Assembly: GCA_026413225.1 (NCBI GenBank)
Contig: CM048591.1
Span: forward strand, 73,372,052-73,436,051
Direction: 5' to 3'
DNA: 64,000 bases
From: Otis tarda
Lineage: Eukaryota > Chordata > Aves > Otidiformes > Otididae
Shown here: positions 52,470-64,000 of the stretch, in pieces
Numbering within the stretch: the stretch's first letter is position 1
Layout of the letters: every line of letters starts with the position of its first letter
Notes under the pieces: model-generated
What the model was told of the DNA's origin: nothing
What the model saw: only the letters and a program-made list of their open reading frames with translations
Database searches by the model: none
Program-made: the position numbers and the translations under genes

Positions 52470-52800
52470 CAAACTGAGCAGCCATGAAAACTGGTCTCGA
52501 GCTGAAACACTGAATCCAATAATAATCTGCCACTCGCTGGACAGAGAACACCTGCCAATAAGCTAGACAAAGAAAACCTGCTAATGGTATAACCTGCACG
52601 GCCTGCCAAGAAACCAGCTATAAATATGAGCTTGCTTTGTTAACCTTTTGTGCTGGGAACAGGCTGCTGAGGGGTGAACTGGAATGGCTCCCAATTTCAA
52701 CAACAGGCAGGGATAGACACGCACGCACGCATGTGTATGTGTGAGAGAGAGAGAGATCTGGGTCTCTCACAGGGGAATCCACAAACCCAAGTCACAAGCT
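52470..52800. other. Unidentified insert inside the ancient CR1, possibly an LTR fragment
   Basis: This stretch lies between ORF1 and ORF2 of the old CR1 and does not read like either. It contains a TATA-like CTATAAATATGAGC near 52617 and a compound simple repeat (52718-52756). A TATA box with a transcribed-looking downstream part would fit a piece of a retroviral-type LTR. I found no convincing terminal repeats, primer-binding site or target duplication, so it may equally be original CR1 spacer. Confidence 0.25.
52718..52756. repeat. Compound simple repeat (CACG)n / (TG)n / (GA)n
   Basis: The tract reads CACGCACGCACGCATGTGTA, then TGTGTGAGAGAGAGAGA. It is a likely polymorphic microsatellite. 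Confidence 0.9.
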
Positions 52801-53059
52801 ATTAAATGTGGGATGACAGAGAAGCATCCAGCTGTGCTGATTTCCCAAAAAAAAAAAATTGTTTGAGAGCCTTCCTCGTCACTTCCTTACCTACGTGCTT
52901 ATGCTTGGTAGGATCCCATTTCGCCACTCTTGTTGATTACTGTTCCTCCTGTTCACATAAATGCTGGGCCCTTTGCTCAGTCCTGGTCCTTCATTGGTCC
53001 TTCCAACCTGCTCCTTCACATGATTGTTGGTCATTATCTCCCTCCCCCATCACTATTAG

Positions 53060-54060
53060 TTTAAGCTTTCCTCCCAAGATTGGCTAGCCTGTTGATGCTT
53101 TTGCTCCATTTTGTCAGGCTGATCGCCTTCCAAGCAATCTTGATCATCAAAGAGGGTCCCATGGTCACAGAGGCCAAACCCTGCTGCACATCAGCTGTGC
53201 AACCAATTTTGAGACATAGGATCCATCCAGTCCTCTTCAGGCCCTCCTTCTCCTCACTGGCAGTATCAAGGGTGCCACCGACCAGTCTCGCATGCCCTCG
53301 ACCATTGCACCCAAAGCCATGTAGTCATCCTTGGTATTTTCCAGGTCTCTCCCGACACACTGGCGTCCAGGCAGAAAAGCACTAGGGAGTAATAGTCTGA
53401 GGACTGAAATAGTTTTTCCTCAACATCCCACTCCTGAGCCCCTAGCAAGCAGCAAACTTCTCCAGACAGCAGGTCAGGTCAGCAGATGGGAGCCTTCCTT
53501 CCCCACAAGCAGGGAGTCTCCCAGCACTATCACTCACCATTTCCTCTTGCCATATGGTTCAGGTTCAGCTGGCTCAAGTGCTTCACTGGACAGAGCTCTC
53601 AGCCAAGGAGCTGCCAAAGCACTGAATCTATTTCATTCTCTCCCCAGGGCGAGAAGTCACCAACTTCCAGCCTTTACCATTGTGGGAGTTTCCACTTTCC
53701 AACCTGATACACAGAGACTCTGCCTGTCCGCCTGCTGTAGTTAAAGATTCAGGCTTTCAAAGCTGCAGGGTCTCAGAAAGGACCCGGTTGATCTCTTTCT
53801 TGTCATCTCTGATGCTGTGCAGTTTGCTGACCTGCTCTCACAGCTCATGCACTTGGTGACACAGATCCTCAATGAGAACAACCCTCCTGCTGGCAAAAAG
53901 GCCATCTCCCGTTGTCCCAGCCAGAGCAAGAGGCCCCAGGTGCCTCTACAGCCTGACACCTGCAAAGCTTCGTCCTCCTTCTGCAGCTCCATGTGCCAGT
54001 CAAGGCCTCCGTTGATACAGTGAAAATTGTTCCTATGGCTGACGGCGCTCAGACCCTGTG
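53060..54060 (-). pseudogene. CR1 ORF1 remnant (coiled coil plus esterase-like domain)
   Basis: The minus strand shows VSKLHSIRDDKKEINRVLSE (about 53770-53850), a coiled-coil segment like that of CR1 ORF1. It is followed by SDYYSLVLF (about 53380-53410) and FGLCDHGTLFDDQD (about 53135-53180). These match the GDSL-type esterase domain in ORF1 of older CR1 families, where the equivalents read SDYYPLLLFHVGTND and FGFYDHGTFFND. Many stops and frameshifts separate the segments, and the region equivalent to HVGTND is not conserved, so no enzyme is encoded. Confidence 0.72.
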
Positions 54061-56438
54061 ACACATCACTGTCATAGCTGAGGACATGGGTGCTGTTGTG
54101 AGCGGAGTTACTGGAAGAGTACTTGACACTCTTTGATCAGGACTCAAGATCTGCAAGCTCGGAGCCCCCTTTGATCAGAAGCAGCTGCTAGAGCTTGCTA
54201 GCAGCCATGGGCTCATCTAGCTGTCCTCACTGGCACCCCGACGTTCCTCCAAGGGTTCCCAGGACTCCCTTGACAATCCTAGAAGTTCCCAGAAAACCAA
54301 GAAAATCTGAAGCAGACTCCAGAAACTGCTGTGCAAATGACTGTGACTGGCATAGAGGCACAGGTAAACAGGGAAAGACTGCATTCTTTTCAAGTGTTAG
54401 ATGTACGAGACTTTAAATGACGCTATCAGGTGACATAAACAAAAACACAGATGGCAGAGATAAGCTGTAAAACTCGTTGACATAGGAATGATGGGTGCTA
54501 GCAATTTACAAGGACTCAAAAAGCAACTGTAAAAAAGTCTGGAAGAAAAATCTATCAGAAGTTATTAAATACAGTGACACTCCCCCTGACCAGGGGAAGC
54601 ACCAACACCATGCCAGAGATAGTCACCATACAACAGTCCTGTTTTATACCCTTTCCTAGCTATCTCCTGCTTCCCATAGACATTCAGAGCTCTGCTGCCA
54701 AGACAGGCATTTGGTCTGGTTCACAACTGCCTTGTATGCTACTGATGAAAGATGTCATCCTCCTGGGTCCAAGGGTTGCTTGGGTTGGGGACAAAGCAGC
54801 TCTTTTTCTCTCCCTTCTAAATCAGCTCAGTATCCTCTTAATAGCTGTGAAGTACTTCGATGTCTTTAGACAAAAAGATCTCCAGTGGCACTACACAAAC
54901 AAATCACAGCGTAATTAGCTTTAACAGAGAGTGCAGAGAAGGTTACAAGACAATGGTCAGCATAGGCATATGATCAGCCTTGCTGCCTATTTGATTTTCA
55001 TATAAGGACAGCAAACAAGTGAAAATACCAGAGGGAAAACAGCACAGGACCTCTGTGTTGCAGGTCTTGCAGGTACCCCATCCCCTCAGCGCACACAGAG
55101 AGGCACAGTGGCTCCCTGTTGTCCTACCTTTGCTTTACAGTGCCCAAGTGCAGAAATGCAGCACATGATTTTGCACTGCTGGTGTCCCACAGCTTCAGAC
55201 AGATCTGCTTGCTGATGCTACTCTACATCCTAACCTAGATCCTACTGGAGCAGAGCATGCTGAAAAGCAAAATCTGCAAATTTTATTTCAAACCAAAACA
55301 ATATTTCACTGGGAGATATCTTTCAATATCAAAGCTTCCAGCCTACATGCATCTTTTGAAATATTATGTCTTCTAGATCCTCCTCTGACTTGACAGCCTA
55401 CCAGCCTCTTTGTTGGTATCTCCAAGGAGTTGATCCGCCTCAGACCATAAAATCTCTCAGAGCCACAGACCCTGCCAGCCTACTTGGCCAGTTTGCTCTC
55501 CCTGTTAACATCAAGAAACCAAGTCTTCAGACTTGCAGAGAGGCCCTCTTCTAGAAGCAGGGGCTCAGCTGCACAAACCCAAACTGCAGCTCCCTAACCT
55601 TCCTCCAAGTCTTCAACATCTTGGAGAAGTCTTAAAAGTTATGATGCCTTGTCAAGCACAGACTTGGGTAAATTTATGGGTTTTGTATTAAGCTGTCCCA
55701 CAACAGTGAATCTTAAAAATCCAAGATCTCTAGTTGCCTCCTAAGTGAGCTAGTGGAACAACATGGTATCTACCACTGGAGTTTCACTGAATACTTCAAA
55801 TTAGAAATTACATTAAAAAGTTCAGTTCCAAACAATGTTTTCTGATGGAAATTTCTTAACATGTTCTGTATTTGGGTATTTTGTGTTCCAGTACTCTTGT
55901 GCTGGACTGCTGTGTCTGGTAAAAGTCAGCAAGTCCCTCGGTATCAAGGCAGTCCAGAATTCATCATTCCAAAACCATCTGTAGAAGATGGAAAATCAAA
56001 TCTAGTCTTATTCTAACTGACCTTCTTAGATGCTTGTTCTGTTGACCATTTCTTCCAGGTATAAAGGCTTTCCCTCTAAGTCGATAACCTTAGAGGCAGC
56101 TGGAGCTCTGAAGCTTTGTCATTCACAGAAAAGCATTCATTAAAATTCATAAAACTTGCCTGCGCTGCCAGACCAACGTTATTTAATAGAGTAGTACAGG
56201 TTTACAGTCATTAGACATTGATGAATGTAGCAGTTACTGCCAAGAGAAACTATCTGCTGATATCAAAATTGCAGGACTCTTAGACCAGTCATAACAATCA
56301 AATAGAGAGAATGTTTTAAATTAAGTAGGAAACAATCAAAGACATTTTACTTCGCCTAAATGGACATAGTCTTATTAATATGTATAATGCATTATAAAGT
56401 CCATTTTATTTGCCACTAACATTTCTCCAACTGAACAG

Positions 56439-56541
56439 GAAGCTTTTAAAACCAGAATTACCTTATCACTTTGAATCTCATCTGCTGCTTGCAAGCCATG
56501 TTGTGTCTGAGCCAATCCTTTCAAAAAACTCATTATCACAG
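56439..56541 (+). other. Candidate 103-bp exon on the plus strand
   Basis: An acceptor with a branch-point-like CTAAC (about 56416-56420), ending CTGAACAG, is followed by 103 bp and a donor CACAG/GTAGG. One frame is open throughout, entering with one base: KLLKPELPYHFESHLLLASH, then VVSEPILSKNSLSQ. It lies on the opposite strand to PLPPR1. I do not recognise the peptide, and the pyrimidine tract is only fair. It could be a non-coding RNA exon or chance. Confidence 0.15.
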
Positions 56542-57810
56542 GTAGGCAGTCATCTTAAAAAAATTAATAACGATCACTTTGTATCCCAGAATCTGTAATC
56601 ATCTTGCTACATAATTGTGAATGCAGGGTAGGGAAGAAGGGAAAATTGGGGTTTGAAAACTTTCAAAAATCGCTAGGTTCTGGTGCTCATTTTGGCCCTT
56701 TCACTTAAAGATACCATTCTCTTGTCAGTGTTAGCCCTGCCTAAACAAGTAGAAACAGAACAGTCTGTCTGAACCTGGATTTAACATCACTGATGTTCCT
56801 CAAAATTCTTTTAACAAGTCTCCACATAGACAAAGGGCAGTTTTATCTCCTTCAGGGTCTTACTAAACCAAGGCACAGTAGCAGAAGACATTAAGATGTG
56901 CATGCATTTTTGTAAGAAGCTAAATAGTGGGTAGTATGGAGGAGAGTCCAATGGAAATTACTTCAGGATGCAGACGTTAGGAAAAAGCAGCGCAGTGATA
57001 CAGCTCATAGATTTACAAAACAGACTGAGATAGCAAGGTTTGGAATATGGGTCTAACATGTTGGGAATGTGGGAGTGTGAATAACAACAAGGAATGTGGA
57101 CAATTGGTAACCAATACACATTTTCATACTGGGCATGCAAATACATAGGCGAAATTATTGCAAGAAAATAGAAACTGGTCTTAAGGTTCCAACTGCACAT
57201 ACTTCTAAAATTCAGGAAGATTTTTTACAATTCATTCCTTTACTGCTTTCCTTTACCATCCTCTTTTTTCTTGCATCCTACCTTTTCTTTTCACTGCCAT
57301 TGGACCTAGATTCTTTCTCCTTCACATCAGGTTACATCATTTTACTAGAAAGAATATTAGGACAAGTGATTTTCCTACGGGGATACTCAAAAACTAAGCA
57401 GGCTGCCTAGCAGGAAACTCAACTAGACAAAGCCCAGAGGAGCTTAATCCAGCTGCCACTGTTCTGAGCTGTGCTGTGTCTAAAGTCCTCCAGAGATCCT
57501 TCCCCACAGAAATTATTCTGTGAGTCTATGACCTTTCTTTTAACTCAAAGAAGTATAGACTTAGATTTCTTACTGACTTGGTTGACCCTGGAGGCCTTTC
57601 CTGTTCAAATCACACCTACTCTAAGTTTTTTCCAAGTCCCGAACTGGTCTTTTCCTCTTTTTCTACAGAAAGACTCCTGCAATAAGAAAGAAAAGCCCAA
57701 AACTCATAACGATAAACGAATTCTGATATGTATTCATATGAAACCAATGCTGTATAAAGCACTCTGTTCCCACAATTTAATCAGTTTGAGAGTTTCAGTA
57801 TGTTTCTTAC

Positions 57811-57876
57811 CATTAATATCATAAAGATCTCTGATGAATATTGGTATAACTGGCTCCAAGTCAAAGACTGGCACAA
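57811..57876 (-). other. Candidate 66-bp cassette exon
   Basis: On the minus strand a pyrimidine-rich acceptor (ACACTTTTCTTTGTTTTATAG) precedes 66 bp and then a strong donor (AATG followed by GTAAGA). The length is a multiple of three. Two frames are open. One, entering with two leftover bases, reads VPVFDLEPVIPIF and IRDLYDIN. The phase-0 frame ends ...MILM and would read in frame into PLPPR1 exon 2. I do not recognise the peptide. It could be a PLPPR1 5' or alternative exon, an exon of an unknown gene, or chance. Confidence 0.25.
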
Positions 57877-58553
57877 CTATAAAACAAAGAAAAGTGTAAT
57901 ATCTGCTATCCAATCTATTTGAAAGGTTAATTCACTCCATTATGACTGGAATCTTACATTGGTCAGGCACTAATAAGAAACTGGATTATATTTATGAGGT
58001 ACATTTACACATTTTTGCTATAATTTTATAAAAATGCAATATTAATTAGAGAATACAACATATCAAATGGAAATTTGATCAATAGTTCCAGTATGGAAAA
58101 CAAAGTGACAAACAATTTTGAGAAGAGATTTAAAGGCCAAACCTTATCCTCTCCATGAAGCATGCAAAACTCACAATGAGCCTTGAAAAATCAAGTAGAC
58201 TGATATACATGGTTTAATCTACATAAAAGCATTATTAATTCAATAATGCTATACATGTGCACAAAACACCCATATACTAAATTTCTGTGTTTAAATAAAG
58301 TATATAACAAGCATTGATGTATTATTTTTAATAAAGCTCCTTCCAGGTATGCGAAGTCTACACTCCAGAAACAATCCATTAAGTCATGATGAACAATAGA
58401 TTATTGATTTTTAGGATAGACATGCAGGATTTAATATCTGGGAGAAGGAAATGCAGGGATAATTCAGCCATTACATGACCAAACGTAGCTATGCTTTAAA
58501 TTGCAGAATTCACCCTACTGAAGGTGTGACAAAACTGACAGTAACTCCAGGAA

Positions 58554-58753
58554 TACAATGACGAGGGTAGAACACTGGAAGAGGTTGCCCAGAGCACTGT
58601 TGGATGCCCCATCCCTGGAAACATTCAAGGCCCGGTTGGACGGGGCTCTGAGCAGCCTGATCTGGCTGGAGATGTCCCTGCTCCTTGCAGGAAGGTTGGA
58701 CTGGATGACCTTTGAAGGTCCCTTCCAACCGAAACCATTCTGTGATTCTATGA
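58554..58753 (+). mobile_element. CR1 3' fragment (about 200 bp)
   Basis: Plus-strand CR1 end with VEHWKRLPRALLDAPSLETF and KARLDGALSSLIWLEMSLLL, followed by the 3' end GATTCTATGATA. The internal frame is open but carries no complete domain. It is antisense to PLPPR1. Confidence 0.93.
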
Positions 58754-61700
58754 TAATAACTGCATCATTATTTCCAAGCTGCTTTATTGTAGCATATGTT
58801 TGATAGATTCCATCAATAATTACTATAGAATCATAAAAAGTTAATAACACTGTAGAATTACGAAAAGTTAATAAATGATTCACACTTATTTTAAACTCGT
58901 AAGAGCCTATCCCCTATGTGTCCTATTACATGGATTCTCCAATTCATCTGCTCATGCGATTGCGTGGTACAGGAAACTGCATGAGAAAGAAGTGTGTAGC
59001 AGAGGTCTGGAGTATATTTAAAACTTTTCAGCAAAACAGTCTGGCTTTTTGCAGTAATCCTCTGCAAACATGCAAAGTCTTCGCTGCAAGGCCACTAGAG
59101 ACCACAGTCAGCCATGGGACTCTAGTTATGTCTAGTCTGATGCAGATCTTAATCCCAGTGAGTACTATAAACCCACAACCCAGAAGTAAGAGTTACAGAC
59201 TGCTATGAAGAACCATTTGGTTTCTTGAACTGTGTAACAACTCTTTAAAAATTGACTATGTGCTTAGCAAAATATTGATTAATCATTCATCAAACAACCA
59301 TTTCTAAAAATCTATCTGCAATAGAAATCTCAACCATTAAATCACTGTTTCAGGATGAAGATGCATCTATATCCCTGACTCTTTAACTTAAAACCGGAGT
59401 GTTGGAAGAAGAGCTAATAGACTTTATCATTGTATGTTTATATCAAAGTCACAGATATCCAAAATCTTACCAAACCTGAACTTTTGAATCAGAAGTATTA
59501 TTTTAGGCATGGCATGAAACTGAAAGATAATCTATGAAGACTCATATACTCCAAAAACGAGGGTCAATTTCAAATCATTGTTGTAAGCTTTCATCATCAC
59601 GAGCAGTGATTTTGTGTGTATTAAGAGCTGAGTGCCTATTTAGCATCACGTGCACAAGATGTAACAACTTTCAAAATATCAATACCCAGCAATACCACTT
59701 TCTCACATATTTCCTGCAAACACATCTGCATATGATCGCTTTACATATAGTCTCTTCAATAGCCCCACTGAGTTCAAAGCTGTGAACAAACATATGACAT
59801 ATCCAATATTAGTGAGAGAGTATATGATCGGACTTTAGGAATGTGATCTGAGAACTACTTGTACTACATGCAACACCTCACAGAAATTCCTGGTGAAGTA
59901 CACCACTAAAATGCAGTATGACTGTAAGGGAATACAACAAAGAAAAAACATTCACTGCTCAAATGCTGGGATGTGGGGATGGAGTGAGGGAAAGTAGCAG
60001 GCCTCCCTTCAAACAGGCCCAGAAGTCACAAAATACATCATAAAACCTAACTAAGTGAATTAGAAATCTCAAAAAATACAGCATCATTTCTCCAGAAAGA
60101 TGTATTTTATTGTATTTGCTGCCACATTCTGCTGCCTTCATAATAGTTTTATTTATTTAGTGTTACTCACGTACCAGTAAATGGATTATCGATTTGCACT
60201 TTGTTACTCATAAAGACAAAGAATTTTTGGTACCTTTAATTTCTTCCTTGAAAACTGCACCAAATTCATTGGTGCAAACCCTAAGATGTTATTCAGGCTG
60301 TCAATGGGATTATTTGTGATGGGAAATTTTCAGGATAAAGAGGGAGGATACAAAATGCTTCACGTATCTGCAAGCAGCAATCCAATCCTTCTTTTATTTA
60401 GGTTTTAAACAAAAATGCAGCAAAGCAGCTAATCCCTCTTGGGCAGTCCCTTAATGTTAATTTTAAAATGTCTTTAAGAAGCTATGGAGTATCAAATAGT
60501 AATCTACTTTTTTACAGAGTGCCCATTTTGGCCACGAGTTCTCTGTGCTTTTTGCCTAATTGCGAAGCACCTAGAAGGATTATCTTTTAAAAAAATTAAG
60601 GTTTAATTTATAGTTGGGTAATATGAAGGCTGCCTAGCAATTCAGCAAAACTAATCCAACATTCAGGAGACACCTATTCACCGACATTACACTAATTTTA
60701 CAATATGGAGTTATCCAGTCATCTGGAACAAAGGAGGTACGTGGTGGGGAGACAAAGAAAGCCAACAATAATGAGTCACTGGCAAATGGGGAACATAAAG
60801 AGACATTTAAAAAGAGCAACAAAGACAAACAGATACATATGCTGAGTGAATAAAATAAGAAAAGATGAATCCCAAGAAACAGAAGTGACTGAAGCGTGGG
60901 GATTATGCAGAAACATCACCCTGTTACCAGAGGAGCTCCTCCGAATTTGCACAGCATCTGTCACCATCAATTCACACAGTTGGTCTAACTAGGGGATCTA
61001 ATGACAGGCAGTTTATACAACACCAGCACATGACATGTCTCTCAGGGCATTTTGTCCTCCTAGCATCCCAGTGGAGCAGCTTAGCACTGCTGCTTGCGTG
61101 GCACAGATGGAGAAACAAGGCACAGGGCTTTAAATAGCTGTGTGCAAAACACCTAGAGCAAGGGGAAGGACTGAGACAGCACATACAAACAGCTGGAAAA
61201 TCCTTCTTCTCTGCCTCAGCAGGAAACAAAATCAAAAAGCCCGACATGGTGGATACTAGCTGCTGCTACAGGAAGAGTCACTGACCACTGCAAATATTTG
61301 GAAGTTAGTTCAACTTGGGAAGCCTTTTTAGATAATGTTTATATTAAAATCTGTCTGGAATTTTGTTGTATTTTCTAGCAGAACTGAACATTACCCTGCA
61401 AAAATTAAAACCTGTATTTCGAATATGGAAAACTGTGATCCTATGTTCATATGCCCTTTATACAATTTTAATCACATCATTAAAGCTCTAACGCAATCAG
61501 TAAGTTTTTCCTAAGAGAGAAGTGGGTTTTTTTTTTCCAAGAAGTACAAATAGAAAGTCACTCCAAATACATTCTATGCCTCTTACAAATGTTGCTTTGA
61601 GGACCACAGCACACAGAAAAAGACATTTCACACTTCTCAAACACTGCTCAAAATTAGAGGACACCAGCCAATACACTGAAATACGCAGAATCTATTGAGT

Positions 61701-64000
61701 TTTCATAACAGCTGAACAAAAAATTAGAACAATAAAGTACCCCATATGTCATGACTGTTATAAATTCAGTTATTTTTCATAGCTCCCTAAACCCTGCTGC
61801 GATGCTGATGACAAACACGAGTTCAAGAGGCACTTGTTTCACTTACATAAATGATTTCAGTATTGCAGAAATTCTCCTGCTAAATAGTAGTTCGGCTGTT
61901 GGCTTGACTACATGAAATAACTGGCAAGAAAATGTAGGCAGGAAGAGAAAGAAGAATGCTTTCTTTCTGTGCTTCTGCAAGTTGAAACTTTTTTTTTTTT
62001 TAAATTATATTTGAACTGATATATGAAGATGATTCAACCTGTCCAAAACTAAAATAGTAAAAAATAAAGGAAAATTTACCCCACTGATTGTAGAAACAGA
62101 GATCCTATGATGCTGTAACATACCTACAGTTCAAATCAAAGTTTGCATCAGGATAGATATAAGAGTAGACCTTTGTAATTTGTAGCATTTTTCATTTTAT
62201 TCATGGGGGAGAAAGGGAGAAGAGATTTTTCTTACAAAATCTTCATTTCTTTGCAATACTCTGTATAGTCAGCTGTCAAGAAGAAACAGTTTCTACTCTG
62301 CCTGCAAAAGCTTCCCCGAGGGCAGAAGAATGGATACAGCGTGAAAAAGTAGGATCTTCAGATTACAAAATTTGAATGATGTCCAATGTCTTAAGTTTCA
62401 ATGGTGTTGCTTATTTGAGTCTGCCCCTACTACCTTGTCACTGTCAGGATTACAATAATCTACAATAAAGCACAATATGGCACATACATCAGTTATATTA
62501 AAGTCACTTGATATTCCGTAACTCTTTGATCAGTTTAAGACAATTTAATTAAATCTGATGCCAGAAAACTGCAGTGTTCTCATGTGCAAAGACACACCTC
62601 AGATGCGCCTGACGCCTTCAGAAGTAACTGTACTTAAAAATAAATCCTCAGATAACTTACGCCCTGAAACAACTGAAGTCCTCAAACCAGGACTTACAAT
62701 GTGAGAAGGAAGAGGAGGAAAAAGGAAGTCAAAAGCACCACATCAGCAGAAACTCCAGAATAAATGTCTCCTTTTATTATCTAGAGAGCCATTATTGTCA
62801 CAACTGCTCTTGACTCAGAAGAGATGAAAGGGGTTTAATTTGAGGAAAAAGAAGTGTTGTTTGCTTATTCTTTAAAAACTACTGTTCAAACAGTTACAGT
62901 GGCTCAAAAGTCGTTTGCATGCCTTTCCCCTTAAGCCATACATAGTTGTGGAGATACTGTTTACTCATAGTGTGTAACTATCCTTCCAACATCTACTAGA
63001 AAATGCAATTATCACACCACATTACACTTCCTATCACTAATGATAAGCATCAAATACACTGCAAAAACAAGTATAATCAGTTTGACCCAGCAAATTCAAA
63101 GCCAGACTGTACTCAGCCCCCCTACACCTTGCTAGCATGAGTTCTGTCCTAGAAAGCTAACATCCAAATGGGACGAAGAATGACAGAGAAAGACCATAGC
63201 GCATGGAAAGCGCTGCCAGATCAAGACCTCAGGGTAGCTCACCAGTCCCCTAGGAAGAGAACTGGGATTCACCCAGTGTTGCCCGTCTCCCGCACCTAAA
63301 TCTGATGTTGCCTAGATCTGAGGGAGCTTAGCTGTTCTGACAATTTATTATTCCCTGCTTGCAGAAAATTGGGCCACTGTGTTGAGATATTACTTTTCCT
63401 CTCCTTACACACATGTGGATGCTATATGGAAGGATGTAACATGACACTCCTTGGACGAAACCTTGCAAAGGAGAGTTGCAAGATAATGCCACAGTTGTGC
63501 TGAAGCATCACTAAAGATGTTTCTGACAGCACTTTGTCATGCACGTCCCCGCAGGTGAATGAGGCAGCAGATGCTCCACAAAGAGTTTTGCCACCACAAG
63601 TCAAAAGTATGTGAAAAAGGAAGAGTATGTGTGATTTTTTTTTCCCTATCATCCCAGTTGCTGCTTCTCCTACTTTCTCTCATGCTTGCCTGCAATGTAT
63701 AACACCAATTTAGTGATCCGTCCTGGCCATCAACAAATCCTCAAACAGGCTGCTCTGCACTATTTGCATTTGCTGGGATAGATCCAGGGCATACCAACAG
63801 CTAGGAGCTCTATAGCCTTTGCTGCATGCGCTGGGTCCGTCATTGACTCCAAAGGACTCTGGAGGCTACCAGAGTAGGGCACCCTGCTCTTTGCACTTCT
63901 GTTTAACAACTGTCGGCAGCCAGCAGCATCAGTCCTCATGACCAGGTACTCCACGGTCTGTATGTTGCTCAAAGCAATGACACATATCAGCTGAATGAGG

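Larger units (their letters stand above)
50372..54230 (-). mobile_element. Ancient, nearly full-length CR1 element with ORF1 and ORF2 remnants
   Basis: Reading leftward from about 54230, the order is: a coiled-coil region (53770-53880), an esterase-like ORF1 domain (about 53130-53450), an inter-ORF spacer, ORF2 endonuclease (about 51590-52330), part of the reverse transcriptase (about 50890-51260), and a diverged 3' end at 50372-50650. All frames are heavily broken. Some RT sequence is deleted between about 50650 and 50890. The length and low similarity to the younger copies suggest an old CR1 subfamily. An LTR-like or unrelated insert may sit at about 52470-52800. Confidence 0.82.
31755..64000 (-). 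other. Sequence upstream of PLPPR1 coding exon 2, probably intronic
   Basis: This 32-kb stretch lies 5' of exon 2 in transcript direction. It is probably the long first coding intron, since mammalian PLPPR1 spans several hundred kb. It contains a CpG-rich block, five CR1 copies, a possible LTR-like insert, and the exon-like segments described separately. No known coding exon, tRNA or rRNA was recognised. Bases 35803-42246, 42509-50371 and 58754-64000 hold no identifiable genes. Confidence 0.65.

Noticed and set aside
53331-53744. 137-codon plus-strand open frame
   Set aside because: It lies antisense over the degenerate CR1 ORF1 and is a shadow of that element.
60174-60225. Minus-strand open segment FFVFMSNKVQIDNPFT with a GTACGT or GTGAGT donor, which would join the 57811-57876 segment in frame
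   Set aside because: The upstream sequence is purine-rich with an in-frame stop and no usable acceptor, so it is not a convincing exon. It would be worth revisiting only if the 57811 segment proves to be transcribed.

Overview
The window is vertebrate nuclear DNA, almost certainly from a bird. Two things show this. There are four spliced coding exons of a vertebrate brain gene. There are also many CR1 LINE retrotransposons ending in the avian-type 3' repeat ATTCTATGATTCTATGA, while mammalian Alu/L1 sequence and bacterial-style gene packing are absent. In chicken the block matching human 9q31, which contains this gene, is on chromosome Z; Z linkage here is an inference from that.

The only confident protein-coding gene is PLPPR1 (phospholipid phosphatase-related 1, also PRG-3 or LPPR1), on the minus strand and incomplete at both ends. 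Four internal coding exons are at 31566-31754, 16925-17057, 7203-7453 and 879-1055, in transcript order. They join without frame conflict and encode 250 of about 325 residues, from just after the N-terminal ~21 residues through the sixth membrane helix. The C-terminal exon lies left of base 1. The short first coding exon was not found and probably lies right of base 64000. Introns are about 6.1, 9.5 and 14.5 kb. The encoded lipid-phosphatase fold has lost its catalytic residues, as expected for this family.

The rest is intronic or upstream non-coding DNA. At least nine CR1 pieces are present. Most are 5'-truncated copies of the reverse-transcriptase C-terminus plus 3' UTR. One (50372-54230, minus) is an ancient, much longer element that still shows ORF1 (coiled coil plus esterase-like domain) and ORF2 (endonuclease, part of RT). 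Plus-strand and minus-strand CR1 copies bracket exons 3-4 and exon 2.

Non-repeat signals worth attention are: a CpG-rich block (31820-32400) just upstream of exon 2 with a possible alternative start codon; exon-like segments at 57811-57876 (minus) and 56439-56541 (plus); a pair of 49-bp diverged copies carrying CTCF-like cores (43925, 45722); a 22-bp perfect palindrome (38290); and a 41-bp dispersed duplication (27654, 29441). All other long open frames look like chance or repeat-derived frames.
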